Numbered from the stretch's first letter, positions 1-7,041 are shown. The stretch: DNA of 9,480 bases from CALMSM01 sp964534095 (GCA_964534095.1 CAZHPF010000032.1:1-9480); one strand, 5' to 3'. Notes: generated by a model not told the origin, from the letters alone. Program-made: numbers and translations.

Positions 1-10
1 TTTATTAGCT

Positions 11-40
11 TTATCCACGTACCTGTTTACGTTATCCACA
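11..40 (+). promoter_or_regulatory. Two tandem DnaA boxes, 21 bp apart
   Basis: TTATCCACG at 11-19 has one mismatch to the classical box TTATCCACA, and 32-40 is an exact match. Both face the same way, and their 21-bp centre spacing, about two helical turns, puts them on the same face of DNA. That suits cooperative DnaA binding. Confidence 0.75.
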
Positions 41-63
41 GATTAACAGAGGGAGTTTTTGCC

Positions 64-72
64 TGTGTACAA
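64..72 (-). promoter_or_regulatory. DnaA box (reverse orientation)
   Basis: The - strand reads TTGTACACA, which fits the relaxed consensus TTNTNCACA. It lies between the tandem boxes and the AT-rich stretch, facing the opposite way to the pair at 11-40. Confidence 0.5.
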
Positions 73-124
73 ACGTTGCTCTGTTTGGCCGTTTTTTACT
101 ATTTTATAGCGATATCTACAAAGT

Positions 125-157
125 TTGTGGAAAACTCACTGCTATGTGTCGTATAGT
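125..157 (+). promoter_or_regulatory. Weak candidate dnaA promoter
   Basis: TATAGT at 152-157 resembles a -10 element and would start transcription near 164, just before the ribosome binding site at 167-174. The best upstream partner, TTGTGG at 125-130, gives a 21-base spacer, which is too long, so the -35 assignment is poor. The real promoter may instead lie further upstream near the AT-rich stretch. Confidence 0.25.
126..134 (-). promoter_or_regulatory. DnaA box near the dnaA start
   Basis: The - strand reads TTTTCCACA, fitting TTWTNCACA exactly. It lies 46 bases before the dnaA GTG, near where the -35 element of a dnaA promoter would be expected. DnaA bound here could repress its own transcription, which is inference. 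Confidence 0.65.
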
Positions 158-180
158 GGGTAGTACAAAAGGAGTGTTTC

Positions 181-1554
181 GTGCAAGAGGATCTATGGCA
201 AGCAGTGCTTGGCGAGATAGAATTATCTGTTTCCCGAGGAAGCTTTGTAACGTGGTTCAAACGAACCCGACTACTCAAGCAAACAGATGAATCTGTTGTG
301 GTAGGAGTAGGAACGGTGTTTATCAAGCAGCAGATGGAAAAACGCTATAACGACCTTATTACCCAGACTTTGGCAAAAAACGGTGTGACTCCTAAGAAAA
401 TCGAATATAAAATCCACGCCTCTGCTGACCAGAAGTCTGACACCTCTACACAAACGACCGAGAGTACTCTTTCTTTGGCAAAAACCAACGAGCCAACAGT
501 ACCCCAATCTTTTTCTTCCTCTTCCCAGCCCAGCCGACCAAGTTTGGTAGAGAGCAATACTTTTGAAAACTTTGTAGTTGGGCCGGGCAATGAGCTTGCT
601 TACACCGCCTGCCAAAGTGTTACCGCTGCTCCTGGTGGCCGCTACAATCCGCTCTATATATATGGTGGGGTTGGGATCGGCAAGACACACTTGATTCAGG
701 CAGTAGGTAACGCGCTGGTAGCAAAAAACTCCCATACGAAAATAGTCTACATAAGTAGTGAGCAGTTCGTGCGTGAGTTTGTGGAGGCGTTGCGGTTCAA
801 ACGGGCACATGAGTTCGCTAATCGCTATCGTAGTGCTGATGTGTTAATTGTTGATGATATACAGTTTTTTGCCGGTAAAGATAAAATTCAAGAAGAGTTT
901 TTCCATACTTTTAATGCGCTTCATCAGGCCAACAAGCAGATTTTAATAAGCAGCGATAAAGCGCCGCGTGATATTCCGTTACTCGAGGAGCGTTTGCAGT
1001 CGCGGTTTGCCTGGGGCATGACGATTGACATGCAAATGCCAGAGTTTGAAACCCGCTGCGCTATCGTGCAAACGAAAGCCCATCAACATGGCTTTGAACT
1101 CGATGAAGAAGTAGTGTCATATTTGGCGACCGCCTTTCCGTTTAGTTTGCGCGATTTGGAGGGTGGCATAAACCGACTCTTAGCCTTTAGTGAAATGCGT
1201 GGCGTCAGCCCTACACTCGAGGTTGCTATGAGTATTGTGGGCAAGACAAATGGGAGACCAAAACATATTACCTCTAAACAAATCATTGAAAAAACAGCGA
1301 GGTATTTCCAAATTCCACTTGATGATGTGCTGAGCTCAAAGCGAGACAAAGATATTGTGGTACCCCGTCAGGTTGCTATGTATATGCTGCGTGAAGAGTT
1401 ACACCTCAGCTTCCCTAAGATCGCGCAGGAGTTAGGTCGTAAAGACCATACCACAGCCATGCATTCAGTAGAGAAAATAACCAAGGAACTGGGATTTAAT
1501 ACTGTGATCAAGCAAGCGGTAACCGATATAAAGGATCATTTGTATGCAGTATGA
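181..1554 (+). CDS. dnaA: Chromosomal replication initiator protein DnaA
   Basis: DnaA is the AAA+ ATPase that binds DnaA boxes, melts the origin and loads the replicative helicase. The 457-residue length is typical. Residues 1-75 form the N-terminal interaction domain and 76-125 a Ser/Thr/Gln-rich linker. The AAA+ domain has Walker A GGVGIGKT (162-169), Walker B VLIVDDIQ (221-228), sensor 1 around SSD (257-259), a likely arginine finger at R275 and a sensor 2 arginine at R324. Domain IV carries the DNA-binding signature GRKDHTTAMHS (419-429) and an upstream R396 in VPRQVAMY. The GTG start is supported by AAAAGGAG at 167-174, six bases upstream. It ends in TGA, showing that TGA is a stop here. 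DnaA boxes on both sides suggest autoregulation. Confidence 0.98.
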   Translation: MQEDLWQAVLGEIELSVSRGSFVTWFKRTRLLKQTDESVVVGVGTVFIKQQMEKRYNDLITQTLAKNGVTPKKIEYKIHASADQKSDTSTQTTESTLSLAKTNEPTVPQSFSSSSQPSRPSLVESNTFENFVVGPGNELAYTACQSVTAAPGGRYNPLYIYGGVGIGKTHLIQAVGNALVAKNSHTKIVYISSEQFVREFVEALRFKRAHEFANRYRSADVLIVDDIQFFAGKDKIQEEFFHTFNALHQANKQILISSDKAPRDIPLLEERLQSRFAWGMTIDMQMPEFETRCAIVQTKAHQHGFELDEEVVSYLATAFPFSLRDLEGGINRLLAFSEMRGVSPTLEVAMSIVGKTNGRPKHITSKQIIEKTARYFQIPLDDVLSSKRDKDIVVPRQVAMYMLREELHLSFPKIAQELGRKDHTTAMHSVEKITKELGFNTVIKQAVTDIKDHLYAV

Positions 1555-1741
1555 TATTGTGGTCTTTTGGTGTGGAAAGGCTCTGGAAAGAACGTGGGTA
1601 ACGCGGGATAACTTATGGAAGTTAGTCGCAGGCTTTGGTTATTTAAGTATTGTCATGGGGACGAGCGGGCATCTTTCCACGTTTCATACACTGGGTTTTA
1701 CGCTTGTGTTCCACACATGGATCGTATCTGTTTTAGGCCGG

Positions 1742-1759
1742 TTTTACACATTTTCCACA
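1742..1759 (+). promoter_or_regulatory. Two abutting DnaA boxes
   Basis: TTTTACACA (1742-1750) and TTTTCCACA (1751-1759) both fit TTWTNCACA, face the same way and touch with no gap. They are the strongest boxes in the gap and sit beside the AT-rich run leading to dnaN. They also overlap the -35 element and spacer of the candidate dnaN promoter. Confidence 0.7.
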
Positions 1760-1770
1760 CGACCTACAAT
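1743..1770 (+). promoter_or_regulatory. Candidate dnaN promoter
   Basis: TTTACA (1743-1748) and TACAAT (1765-1770) each match the sigma-70-type consensus at five of six positions and are separated by 16 bases. Transcription would begin near 1777, giving a leader of about 20 bases with the ribosome binding site at 1784-1790. The abutting DnaA boxes overlap the -35 and spacer, so DnaA occupancy would be expected to block it. Confidence 0.5.
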
Positions 1771-1797
1771 AATAGCAACAAATAAGGAGATTTATTT

Positions 1798-2892
1798 ATG
1801 AAGCTGCAGGTAACGCAGGAAAATTTACACAAAGCACTTGGAAGTGTTGCAAAAGTGGCAAATAGCCGCGGCACACTACCAATACTGGCAAATGTGCTGA
1901 TCAAAACAGTTGGTAACCGGGTAAGTGTTGCCGCAACGAATCTTGACATAGCAATTACTCACTATATTGGTTCGAAAGTCTCTGACGAAGGTTCGATTAC
2001 CATCCCCGCCCGGCTAATGCAGGATTTTGTGGCCAGCCTGTCACCAGACAGTACTATCACTCTTGAACTCAAAGAGACAAAACTCCACATCACTACCCCA
2101 CACCACCAATCAGTTATTAACGGCACGACTGCCGAAGATTACCCGGTTATGCCAGCAATTACAGGTGGTACCAAATGGTCGCTCCCTAGTAACGTCCTTC
2201 GCACGAGCTTGCAACAAGTACTGGTAGCGGCATCCACCGATGAAGCCCGACCAGTCCTAACCGCAGTAAATATCCACACTTTTAACAAGCACCTCTATAT
2301 GGCGGCAACCGACAGCTACCGTTTAACCGAGAAGCGGCTAGTGAAGCTCGATAAAGAGTTTAGCTTGTTGGTGCCTGCCTCGGCGCTCCAAGACCTTTTA
2401 CGTATTCTTACTGATAGTGACGAAGAGGTACAGATTACCCATGACGACCAACAAATACTGTTTAAAGTGGATGACGTCGAATTGGTAGCCAGGTTAATCG
2501 AGGGTACCTACCCCGATTACCGTAAACTAATTCCAAAAACTTTTAGTCATAGCGCTAAAGTTGCCCAAAAAGAGCTGCTTGATATCACAAAGGTATCTGC
2601 GCTATTTGCCCGTGAAAGTGCCGGCAGCGTGACGGTACACCTCGGCGAGTTAGAAAAACAGATAAGCATTCGTGCGGTTGCTTCACAGTTGGGAGAAAAC
2701 AATGCTAACACTAGCGCAACCGTTACCGGAGAGGGTGTTATCACGCTCAACTCGCGTTATATTTTGGACGCTATCCATGTGCTTGAAGGCCAGGACATGA
2801 CGATTGGGTTTAATGGCAAGCTTGAGCCGTGTGTGTTATCAGGTATAGGCCATGACGACTATACGCACGTTATCATGCCGCTAAAAAGTTAA
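1798..2892 (+). CDS. dnaN: DNA polymerase III sliding clamp, beta subunit
   Basis: This is the ring-shaped processivity clamp that tethers DNA polymerase III to DNA and recruits repair proteins. At 364 residues it has the normal bacterial length for three clamp domains of about 120 residues (roughly 1-120, 125-245, 250-364). Recognisable family motifs are ATDSYRL (170-176), EGTYPDYRKLIP (235-246) and the C-terminal HVIMPLKS, which matches the usual '...(Y/H)V(L/I)MP(M/L)' ending near the protein-binding cleft. AAGGAGA at 1784-1790, seven bases before the ATG, fixes the start. It follows the origin-like gap, and recF begins 18 bases after its TAA. No abnormal feature was seen. Confidence 0.97.
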   Translation: MKLQVTQENLHKALGSVAKVANSRGTLPILANVLIKTVGNRVSVAATNLDIAITHYIGSKVSDEGSITIPARLMQDFVASLSPDSTITLELKETKLHITTPHHQSVINGTTAEDYPVMPAITGGTKWSLPSNVLRTSLQQVLVAASTDEARPVLTAVNIHTFNKHLYMAATDSYRLTEKRLVKLDKEFSLLVPASALQDLLRILTDSDEEVQITHDDQQILFKVDDVELVARLIEGTYPDYRKLIPKTFSHSAKVAQKELLDITKVSALFARESAGSVTVHLGELEKQISIRAVASQLGENNANTSATVTGEGVITLNSRYILDAIHVLEGQDMTIGFNGKLEPCVLSGIGHDDYTHVIMPLKS

Positions 2893-2898
2893 ACACAG

Positions 2899-2904
2899 TA
2901 CAAT
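2899..2904 (+). promoter_or_regulatory. -10-like hexamer before recF (possible leaderless start)
   Basis: TACAAT ends six bases before the recF GTG, so transcription starting at the usual distance would begin at or beside the start codon. No Shine-Dalgarno sequence exists in the 18-base spacer 2893-2910, and no -35 match was found upstream. The layout resembles leaderless genes with a TANNNT box. The alternative is translational re-initiation after dnaN. Confidence 0.35.
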
Positions 2905-2910
2905 ATACTT

Positions 2911-3960
2911 GTGATAGATACCATCCGGTTGCAAAACTTCCGTTCCTACAGTGATGCGTCGTTTGAGTTTGAAAACGGCGTAAATATTATTGTCGGGCCA
3001 AACGCCAGCGGCAAAACAAACCTACTGGAAGCTATTTTGGTAGCGGCGCGCGGCAAATCCTACCGCGTGAGTGACGCTGAGCTGTTGCGACACGACGCTG
3101 ACTGGGCACGTATAGATACTATAGTTAGTAATACTAGCCGTGTCGTAAAAATAACCCGTTCAGGTGACCATATTGATAAATCATACGAGATAAACGACAC
3201 AAACCTAAAGCGTCTTACACATACACGCACCTTACCAATAGTGCTATTTGAGCCTAACCATCTGCTACTGCTCACCCAATCACCAGATCTGCGCCGCAAC
3301 TATATTGACGATGTCCTCGAGCAGCTTCATCCGGAATTTGCGCAAGTAAGGAGAGACTACAAACGTACGCTTTCCCAACGTAATCGTTTGCTTAAACAAC
3401 AGGCTCCGATAAGCGACTTTTTTGTGTGGAACGTGCGGTTGAGTGAGCTGGGCGGGCAAATAGCCCGGCAGCGGCATCATTTTGCCGAAGATAACACCAT
3501 AGCACTCCATGAGCTCTATGCAACGCTTGTTGAAGGCACTCACTCGGTAGCGCTGCAATACAAAACTCTACTGCCTGTTGATGATTACAGTAATGTTATG
3601 TTGCATACTCTGGAGCAAACAATAACCAGAGACCAAGAACGAGGGTTTACCACAACCGGACCCCACCGGGACGATCTAATTATGTCCATTGACGGCCATC
3701 AGCTTGCCCACACTGCTTCGCGCGGTGAAACACGCACTATGTTGCTTGCCCTCAAACTTTTAGAGGTGAAAGCGCTAGAGCGCGTCCGCGGCGACAAACC
3801 TATGCTGCTGTTGGACGATGTGTTTAGTGAGCTTGACGGCGCACGCAGACGTAAACTAACTGACTACCTCACGAGCTACCAAACATTTATCACTACAACT
3901 GATGCCGATATCGTTGTCCAGCACTTCCTCGGCAATTGCCATGTTATCGCAATGGGCTAG
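2911..3960 (+). CDS. recF: DNA replication and repair protein RecF
   Basis: RecF is an SMC/ABC-type ATPase that, with RecO and RecR, loads RecA onto gapped DNA at stalled forks. The 349-residue length is typical. The N-terminus (IRLQNFRSY) is the usual RecF first strand. Walker A GPNASGKT is at 29-36, TGPHRDDL (249-256) is a RecF hallmark, the ABC signature is SRGETR (270-275, where many homologues have SQGQQR), and Walker B with D-loop is MLLLDDVFSELD (298-309). The GTG start is chosen because it gives the normal N-terminus. It lacks a Shine-Dalgarno sequence. The gene follows dnaN by 18 bases, the classical order, and its TAG shares bases with the stop of the convergent gene. Confidence 0.96.
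   Translation: MIDTIRLQNFRSYSDASFEFENGVNIIVGPNASGKTNLLEAILVAARGKSYRVSDAELLRHDADWARIDTIVSNTSRVVKITRSGDHIDKSYEINDTNLKRLTHTRTLPIVLFEPNHLLLLTQSPDLRRNYIDDVLEQLHPEFAQVRRDYKRTLSQRNRLLKQQAPISDFFVWNVRLSELGGQIARQRHHFAEDNTIALHELYATLVEGTHSVALQYKTLLPVDDYSNVMLHTLEQTITRDQERGFTTTGPHRDDLIMSIDGHQLAHTASRGETRTMLLALKLLEVKALERVRGDKPMLLLDDVFSELDGARRRKLTDYLTSYQTFITTTDADIVVQHFLGNCHVIAMG
3957..3960. other. Shared CTAG: overlapping convergent stop codons
   Basis: The palindrome CTAG gives TAG at 3958-3960 for recF on + and TAG at 3959-3957 for the convergent gene on -. The two coding regions overlap by four bases, leaving no room for a terminator between them. Each transcript must therefore end inside, or run through, the opposing gene. 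Confidence 0.9.
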
Positions 3961-4628
3961 TCAGGGTTTTTATTAACATCAACCAAAATCTCACGAGGTA
4001 TATCAGGATAGGAGGTGTGGCTGAGCAGTAGTTCAGGCGGTATGGTAACAACGCGCCAGCCCGTAGGATCCTTTCTGGCTATTAGGCGAAACGTATCTGT
4101 GTAGGTTAGACGAGCCTGTTCTTTGGTTTGGGTTTGGGTAATGGTAGTGCCATACCACTGCCCGGTTTTATAAAGCTTGCCGTTTTGCACAGTAAACCCT
4201 TTTAGTTTTTGTGCGCCTAAAGCCTGAGTAATAGCGGTATCAATAGCGGGTTTTTCAGCCTGCAGAATTTGCGCGAGCTTTTGCGGCGTAAGTTGGGGGC
4301 TAAGCAAGACGGTTTGCGACTGTTCTTTTAAGTCGACAGAAGTCGTCAGTTGTTCGTAGCCTTCGCCGGTAGTGATAAGTACGTAACGATTTTTTTGCAG
4401 CCGCAGCTGTTTGTCGGCCGTAATATTAGTACGAATTGGTTTAGAACGGTCATCAGAAAGATAAATATCGGTAGTAGTACCGGTTGCTGCCGGATCAATT
4501 GTAATCCGAAGTTGCTGGAAAGATCCGGCATAACGCATTAAACCGAATAATATTACCGCCACTAGTACCCCTACCACTACTAAAGTAGTTTGCTTGCGGC
4601 GAGATTTGGTTTGGGCGTATGGATCCAT
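3957..4628 (-). CDS. Membrane-anchored protein with PEGA-like segment
   Basis: This is an unnamed 223-residue protein and the last gene of the - strand operon. A short basic N-terminus (KSRRK, 8-12) precedes one membrane helix at about 14-33, giving an N-in, C-out single-pass protein. Residues 39-110 are beta-rich and PEGA-like (RITIDPAATG, a KNRYVLITTGEGYEQL turn, TVLLSPQ). Residues 111-135 look helical, and 136-223 form a second beta-rich domain ending in IPREILVDVNKNPD. The ATG at 4628 is preferred over an upstream TTG at 4664 because AAGGAAG (4638-4632) sits just before it and the TTG would overlap the preceding gene. No catalytic motif is visible. It may scaffold or sense at the cell envelope, which is inference. 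Confidence 0.8.
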   Translation of the reverse strand: MDPYAQTKSRRKQTTLVVVGVLVAVILFGLMRYAGSFQQLRITIDPAATGTTTDIYLSDDRSKPIRTNITADKQLRLQKNRYVLITTGEGYEQLTTSVDLKEQSQTVLLSPQLTPQKLAQILQAEKPAIDTAITQALGAQKLKGFTVQNGKLYKTGQWYGTTITQTQTKEQARLTYTDTFRLIARKDPTGWRVVTIPPELLLSHTSYPDIPREILVDVNKNPD

Positions 4629-4631
4629 ATA

Positions 4632-4638
4632 CTTCCTT
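4632..4638 (-). promoter_or_regulatory. Ribosome binding site deciding the 4628 start
   Basis: AAGGAAG on the - strand begins right after the preceding TAA, and its AGGA core lies five bases before the ATG at 4628. This supports the 223-residue start over the TTG start 12 codons upstream. Confidence 0.75.
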
Positions 4639-5274
4639 TTATTGATTGGCAAAGGGGTTATCAAAACCTATGTACTCTATCACGTAGTCGGTCGGCTCGT
4701 ATCCCCACGATTTGATTGTTTCTATAGCCACCTGTCGACCCAGGGCGTCGGGACTTTTAATCTGTACGTTAAACTCGCTATCTTTTTGGTAGTAGTCAAT
4801 ATTATAAAAGTCACTTCTATAAGGCAGGTGGTCTATAATAGGGTACTTTTCTCTTAGCTGGTCGGATTGTTTTTGGTAGGATTCCTGGGATGCCCGTTCT
4901 ATGGCTAAGTACTCCCGCTGGTGTTGGTCTACAAACTCCCGGGCTTCATCTGATTGCGGTGTCAGCACAAAAAACAGTGGATCCGGGTTTGATTGATTGT
5001 TAGCTATGGTAATGGTGTAGGTATATGGTTCAAAGCCGGTTCGCTCGCCTTTAATTTCGTAGGTGCCGGGGTGCAAGTAGAGCGTAGAACCACGTGCCCT
5101 AGCGCCGTTTACCGTAACAAGCGTATCACGCGGCATCTTTTGAATAGAAACGGCAGTTTTCCCGCTCCGCGTCAGGCTTTGCCATATGCCGTAACCAACG
5201 ATTAATACAAGTCCCGCGCAGACGGCCAGAATGATAACGGTGCTTCGGTGATGTATGCGTGTTTCCTGGTTCAT
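4639..5274 (-). CDS. Membrane-anchored protein with PEGA-like domain
   Basis: This unnamed 211-residue protein has the same plan as its downstream neighbour: a short cytoplasmic tail, one membrane helix at about 12-33 (STVIILAVCAGLVLIVGYGI), then an extracytoplasmic part. Residues 41-104 are PEGA-like, with VTVNGARARGSTLYLHPG followed by TYEIKGERTGFEPYTYTITI, the usual 'turn, then G-Y-E' beta layout. Residues 107-143 look helical and charged, and 145-205 form a small alpha/beta domain ending in DYVIEYIGF. AGGAAG (5289-5284) lies nine bases before the ATG, inside the end of the preceding gene, and only three bases separate that gene's TAG from this start, so translation is probably coupled. 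PEGA domains are usually surface or scaffold modules. No enzymatic residues are evident, and the true function is unknown. Confidence 0.82.
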   Translation of the reverse strand: MNQETRIHHRSTVIILAVCAGLVLIVGYGIWQSLTRSGKTAVSIQKMPRDTLVTVNGARARGSTLYLHPGTYEIKGERTGFEPYTYTITIANNQSNPDPLFFVLTPQSDEAREFVDQHQREYLAIERASQESYQKQSDQLREKYPIIDHLPYRSDFYNIDYYQKDSEFNVQIKSPDALGRQVAIETIKSWGYEPTDYVIEYIGFDNPFANQ

Positions 5275-5277
5275 ATC

Positions 5278-7041
5278 CTACTTCTTCCTATACCATACTA
5301 CACCAGTACCGTTAATGCTTTCATGGCCAGCCATTGGCGCCCGTTCGTCGAGCGATGCCGAAGCTATCTGTGAACCAAAGCCGGGAATATCCCCAACAAA
5401 CACAAACGTGTGGCCGGGTCGTATAGCGACATCGCCGGGTTGAAGGTCTGCCGTTGAGGTGATTCTCCCCAAGGACTCCCAATTATCTTCTAGCCAACTG
5501 GCCTGGATAGAAGTCGACCCCCCCTTTCCGCTGGAGTTATATGTCGGGTCAAAACCGCTGTCAATCATAAGCGTAGTGACAAAACCGCCACAGTCTACTC
5601 CCGGATATCGTATGCCGCCCACGTAGCGTTTTTCGGACACGGCGGCTTGTACGGCTGTTTCGTATTCCGGCTTTTTATCAATGTATGGTGCGGAATGATA
5701 CTCAGGCCAGGCGTAACTCATCGTGGTGTTCGCTAGTCCGCTCGTGTTGGCAGCAGCAGGTCGAGACGCACAGGCACCGCCATCGGTTTGGTTGGGTAAG
5801 TCACCCTTTACTGTATCGATTACCAGACTACTGAGTGCAGCATAGCCGGCTTCGGTAGGATTGGTGCCGTCTGCCAAGAGACCGCTGGTGGGGTCGTATG
5901 TTCCGTTTCCGCTGGAATTAACTATTTTTGCCCAATCAATCACTGTAATTTCACGAGTGCCCTGTTTTTCCGCAAGTTTTGTGTTGAACGGTGCGACCAG
6001 TTGGCCTGTGATAGGGGCGGAACTCGCTATATTTACCCAATAGATTGGCGCTCTATCATTGAGACTACGCAGTTTAGCAACGATATCATCAACAGGGTTA
6101 CCGATTAAGCCGCCGCTTGTGCCAAGCGCGACAATAATTATGCTGGCTTTTTGGATTTGTTCGGCGTCAGTGTTAACCGCCTGTTCGCCGCTGCCTTGTG
6201 TTCCGGTCGCGCCAGCCGCAGGATTACCGGCAGATGCCCACGACCGGCCATTGACGGCGCTAATAACCGGCGTGATCCCCTGGGCACTTAGTAAAGATTG
6301 ATATTTGGATGCCGCCCCATGCGTGATCGAATCACCCAAAATATAGGCTTGCGAAATGCTATTTTTTGCTTCCGCCAGGATGGCTTCGGCGTCGCTAATA
6401 CGACTAGGTTGAGGGGGTCCGGCGTGTCGTTCATATTTGGTTTCAAACGCCAGCGTGGCTGACGGGACGTCGGTAGAAGCTTTGAGCTCATCGCCGGCTT
6501 TCTTTTCTGGGCTGGGTGTTTCACCGTTAAGTTGACGCCACAAAAAGTCTAACTGTACCTCCAGTTCGTTAGGGTTATTACCTTCGGCCAAGACCGGGTC
6601 GATCATTTTATGGGCGCGGTCCCACTGCACAAGACCCCATGCCTTGCCAGCCTGATTACGGGGGACATCTTTATAATCAGTAATTGTGCCGCCTGTTGTT
6701 CCCTGCAAGCGCTGAGGCTCAATGGCTGACTCGTGCTTCATATTACCGAGTATGCCGGCTATCTGGTAATCTTTTAGACGAGGTTCTCCGGTGGCGGGGT
6801 CAGGTGATAAGAAGTAGTTAAAAATTTTGGCTATGTTATTGTTGCCCGCCAATTGAGTGATGCCACTCTCTAGCAAACAGTCGTCTTCGGTGTTGAAGTA
6901 ACGAATACCCGATAATAACACTTTGCGTTGCGGTGTAGTAATTGCGAAGACAGGCGAGCTACTGATTACTGACCATACCATTACTACTGCGAATATTAAC
7001 GCAGCAATACGGCGAAATGTTGTTTGGGTAGTGCGTATCAT
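5278..7041 (-). CDS. Secreted multi-domain wall hydrolase (lysozyme-like, SGNH, NlpC/P60-like)
   Basis: A 587-residue exported protein. A basic stretch and hydrophobic core end at VFA (31-33), a likely signal-peptidase site. Residues about 60-215 resemble phage-tail-type lysozymes: GNMKHESAI, with E104 as candidate catalytic acid, then AWGLVQWD and LDFLWRQL. Residues about 230-415 are an SGNH/GDSL fold: GDSITHG with S238, NGRS, ALGTSG and DGTNPTEAGY. The usual Asn of block III is Ser309, and the usual His of the final Asp-x-x-His is Asn394, so esterase activity is doubtful. Residues about 460-587 are NlpC/P60-like: YPGVDCGGF with C484, and LQPGDVAIRPGHTFVFVGD with H544. The combination indicates peptidoglycan cleavage outside the membrane. 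The ATG at 7041 is preferred over 7050 by its ribosome binding site. Domain calls are by eye. Confidence 0.85.
   Translation of the reverse strand: MIRTTQTTFRRIAALIFAVVMVWSVISSSPVFAITTPQRKVLLSGIRYFNTEDDCLLESGITQLAGNNNIAKIFNYFLSPDPATGEPRLKDYQIAGILGNMKHESAIEPQRLQGTTGGTITDYKDVPRNQAGKAWGLVQWDRAHKMIDPVLAEGNNPNELEVQLDFLWRQLNGETPSPEKKAGDELKASTDVPSATLAFETKYERHAGPPQPSRISDAEAILAEAKNSISQAYILGDSITHGAASKYQSLLSAQGITPVISAVNGRSWASAGNPAAGATGTQGSGEQAVNTDAEQIQKASIIIVALGTSGGLIGNPVDDIVAKLRSLNDRAPIYWVNIASSAPITGQLVAPFNTKLAEKQGTREITVIDWAKIVNSSGNGTYDPTSGLLADGTNPTEAGYAALSSLVIDTVKGDLPNQTDGGACASRPAAANTSGLANTTMSYAWPEYHSAPYIDKKPEYETAVQAAVSEKRYVGGIRYPGVDCGGFVTTLMIDSGFDPTYNSSGKGGSTSIQASWLEDNWESLGRITSTADLQPGDVAIRPGHTFVFVGDIPGFGSQIASASLDERAPMAGHESINGTGVVWYRKK

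Larger units (their letters stand above)
1..180. other. Origin-like non-coding region upstream of dnaA
   Basis: No credible coding region lies in these 180 bases. They hold two same-strand DnaA-box sequences 21 bp apart (11-19 and 32-40), two boxes on the opposite strand (64-72 and 126-134), and an AT-rich stretch at about 91-120 that could be an unwinding element. A strong Shine-Dalgarno sequence for dnaA follows at 167-174. In many bacteria such a cluster next to dnaA is part of oriC and also lets DnaA repress its own gene. The boxes are seen directly; origin function is inference. The window starts here, so the region may continue upstream. Confidence 0.7.
1555..1797. other. dnaA-dnaN intergenic region, probable oriC part
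   Basis: This 243-bp gap is long for such a compact stretch. It holds several 9-mers close to the DnaA box: reverse CTTTCCACA at 1571-1579, reverse TTACCCACG at 1593-1601, CTTTCCACG at 1673-1681, TGTTCCACA at 1707-1715, and two abutting good boxes at 1742-1759. An AT-rich run follows at 1764-1797. In many bacteria oriC lies between dnaA and dnaN, and with the cluster before dnaA this resembles a bipartite origin. No RNA gene or terminator hairpin was recognised. Origin function is inferred. Confidence 0.7.

Noticed and set aside
271..810. 179-codon - strand frame antisense to dnaA
   Set aside because: It lies wholly inside dnaA, opposite its conserved AAA+ region, with no domain features of its own. 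It is a shadow of a well-supported gene.
1544..1801. 85-codon + strand open frame spanning the dnaA-dnaN gap, with an AAGGA eight bases upstream
   Set aside because: It overlaps the end of dnaA and the start of dnaN, contains the DnaA boxes and the candidate dnaN promoter, and shows no recognisable motif. The strand is G/T-rich, which lowers stop frequency by chance. Conservation of the peptide in relatives would change this view.
4629..4664. TTG start at 4664 for the last - strand gene
   Set aside because: It would overlap the preceding gene by 26 bases. The ATG at 4628 has a proper ribosome binding site and leaves a normal basic tail before the membrane helix.
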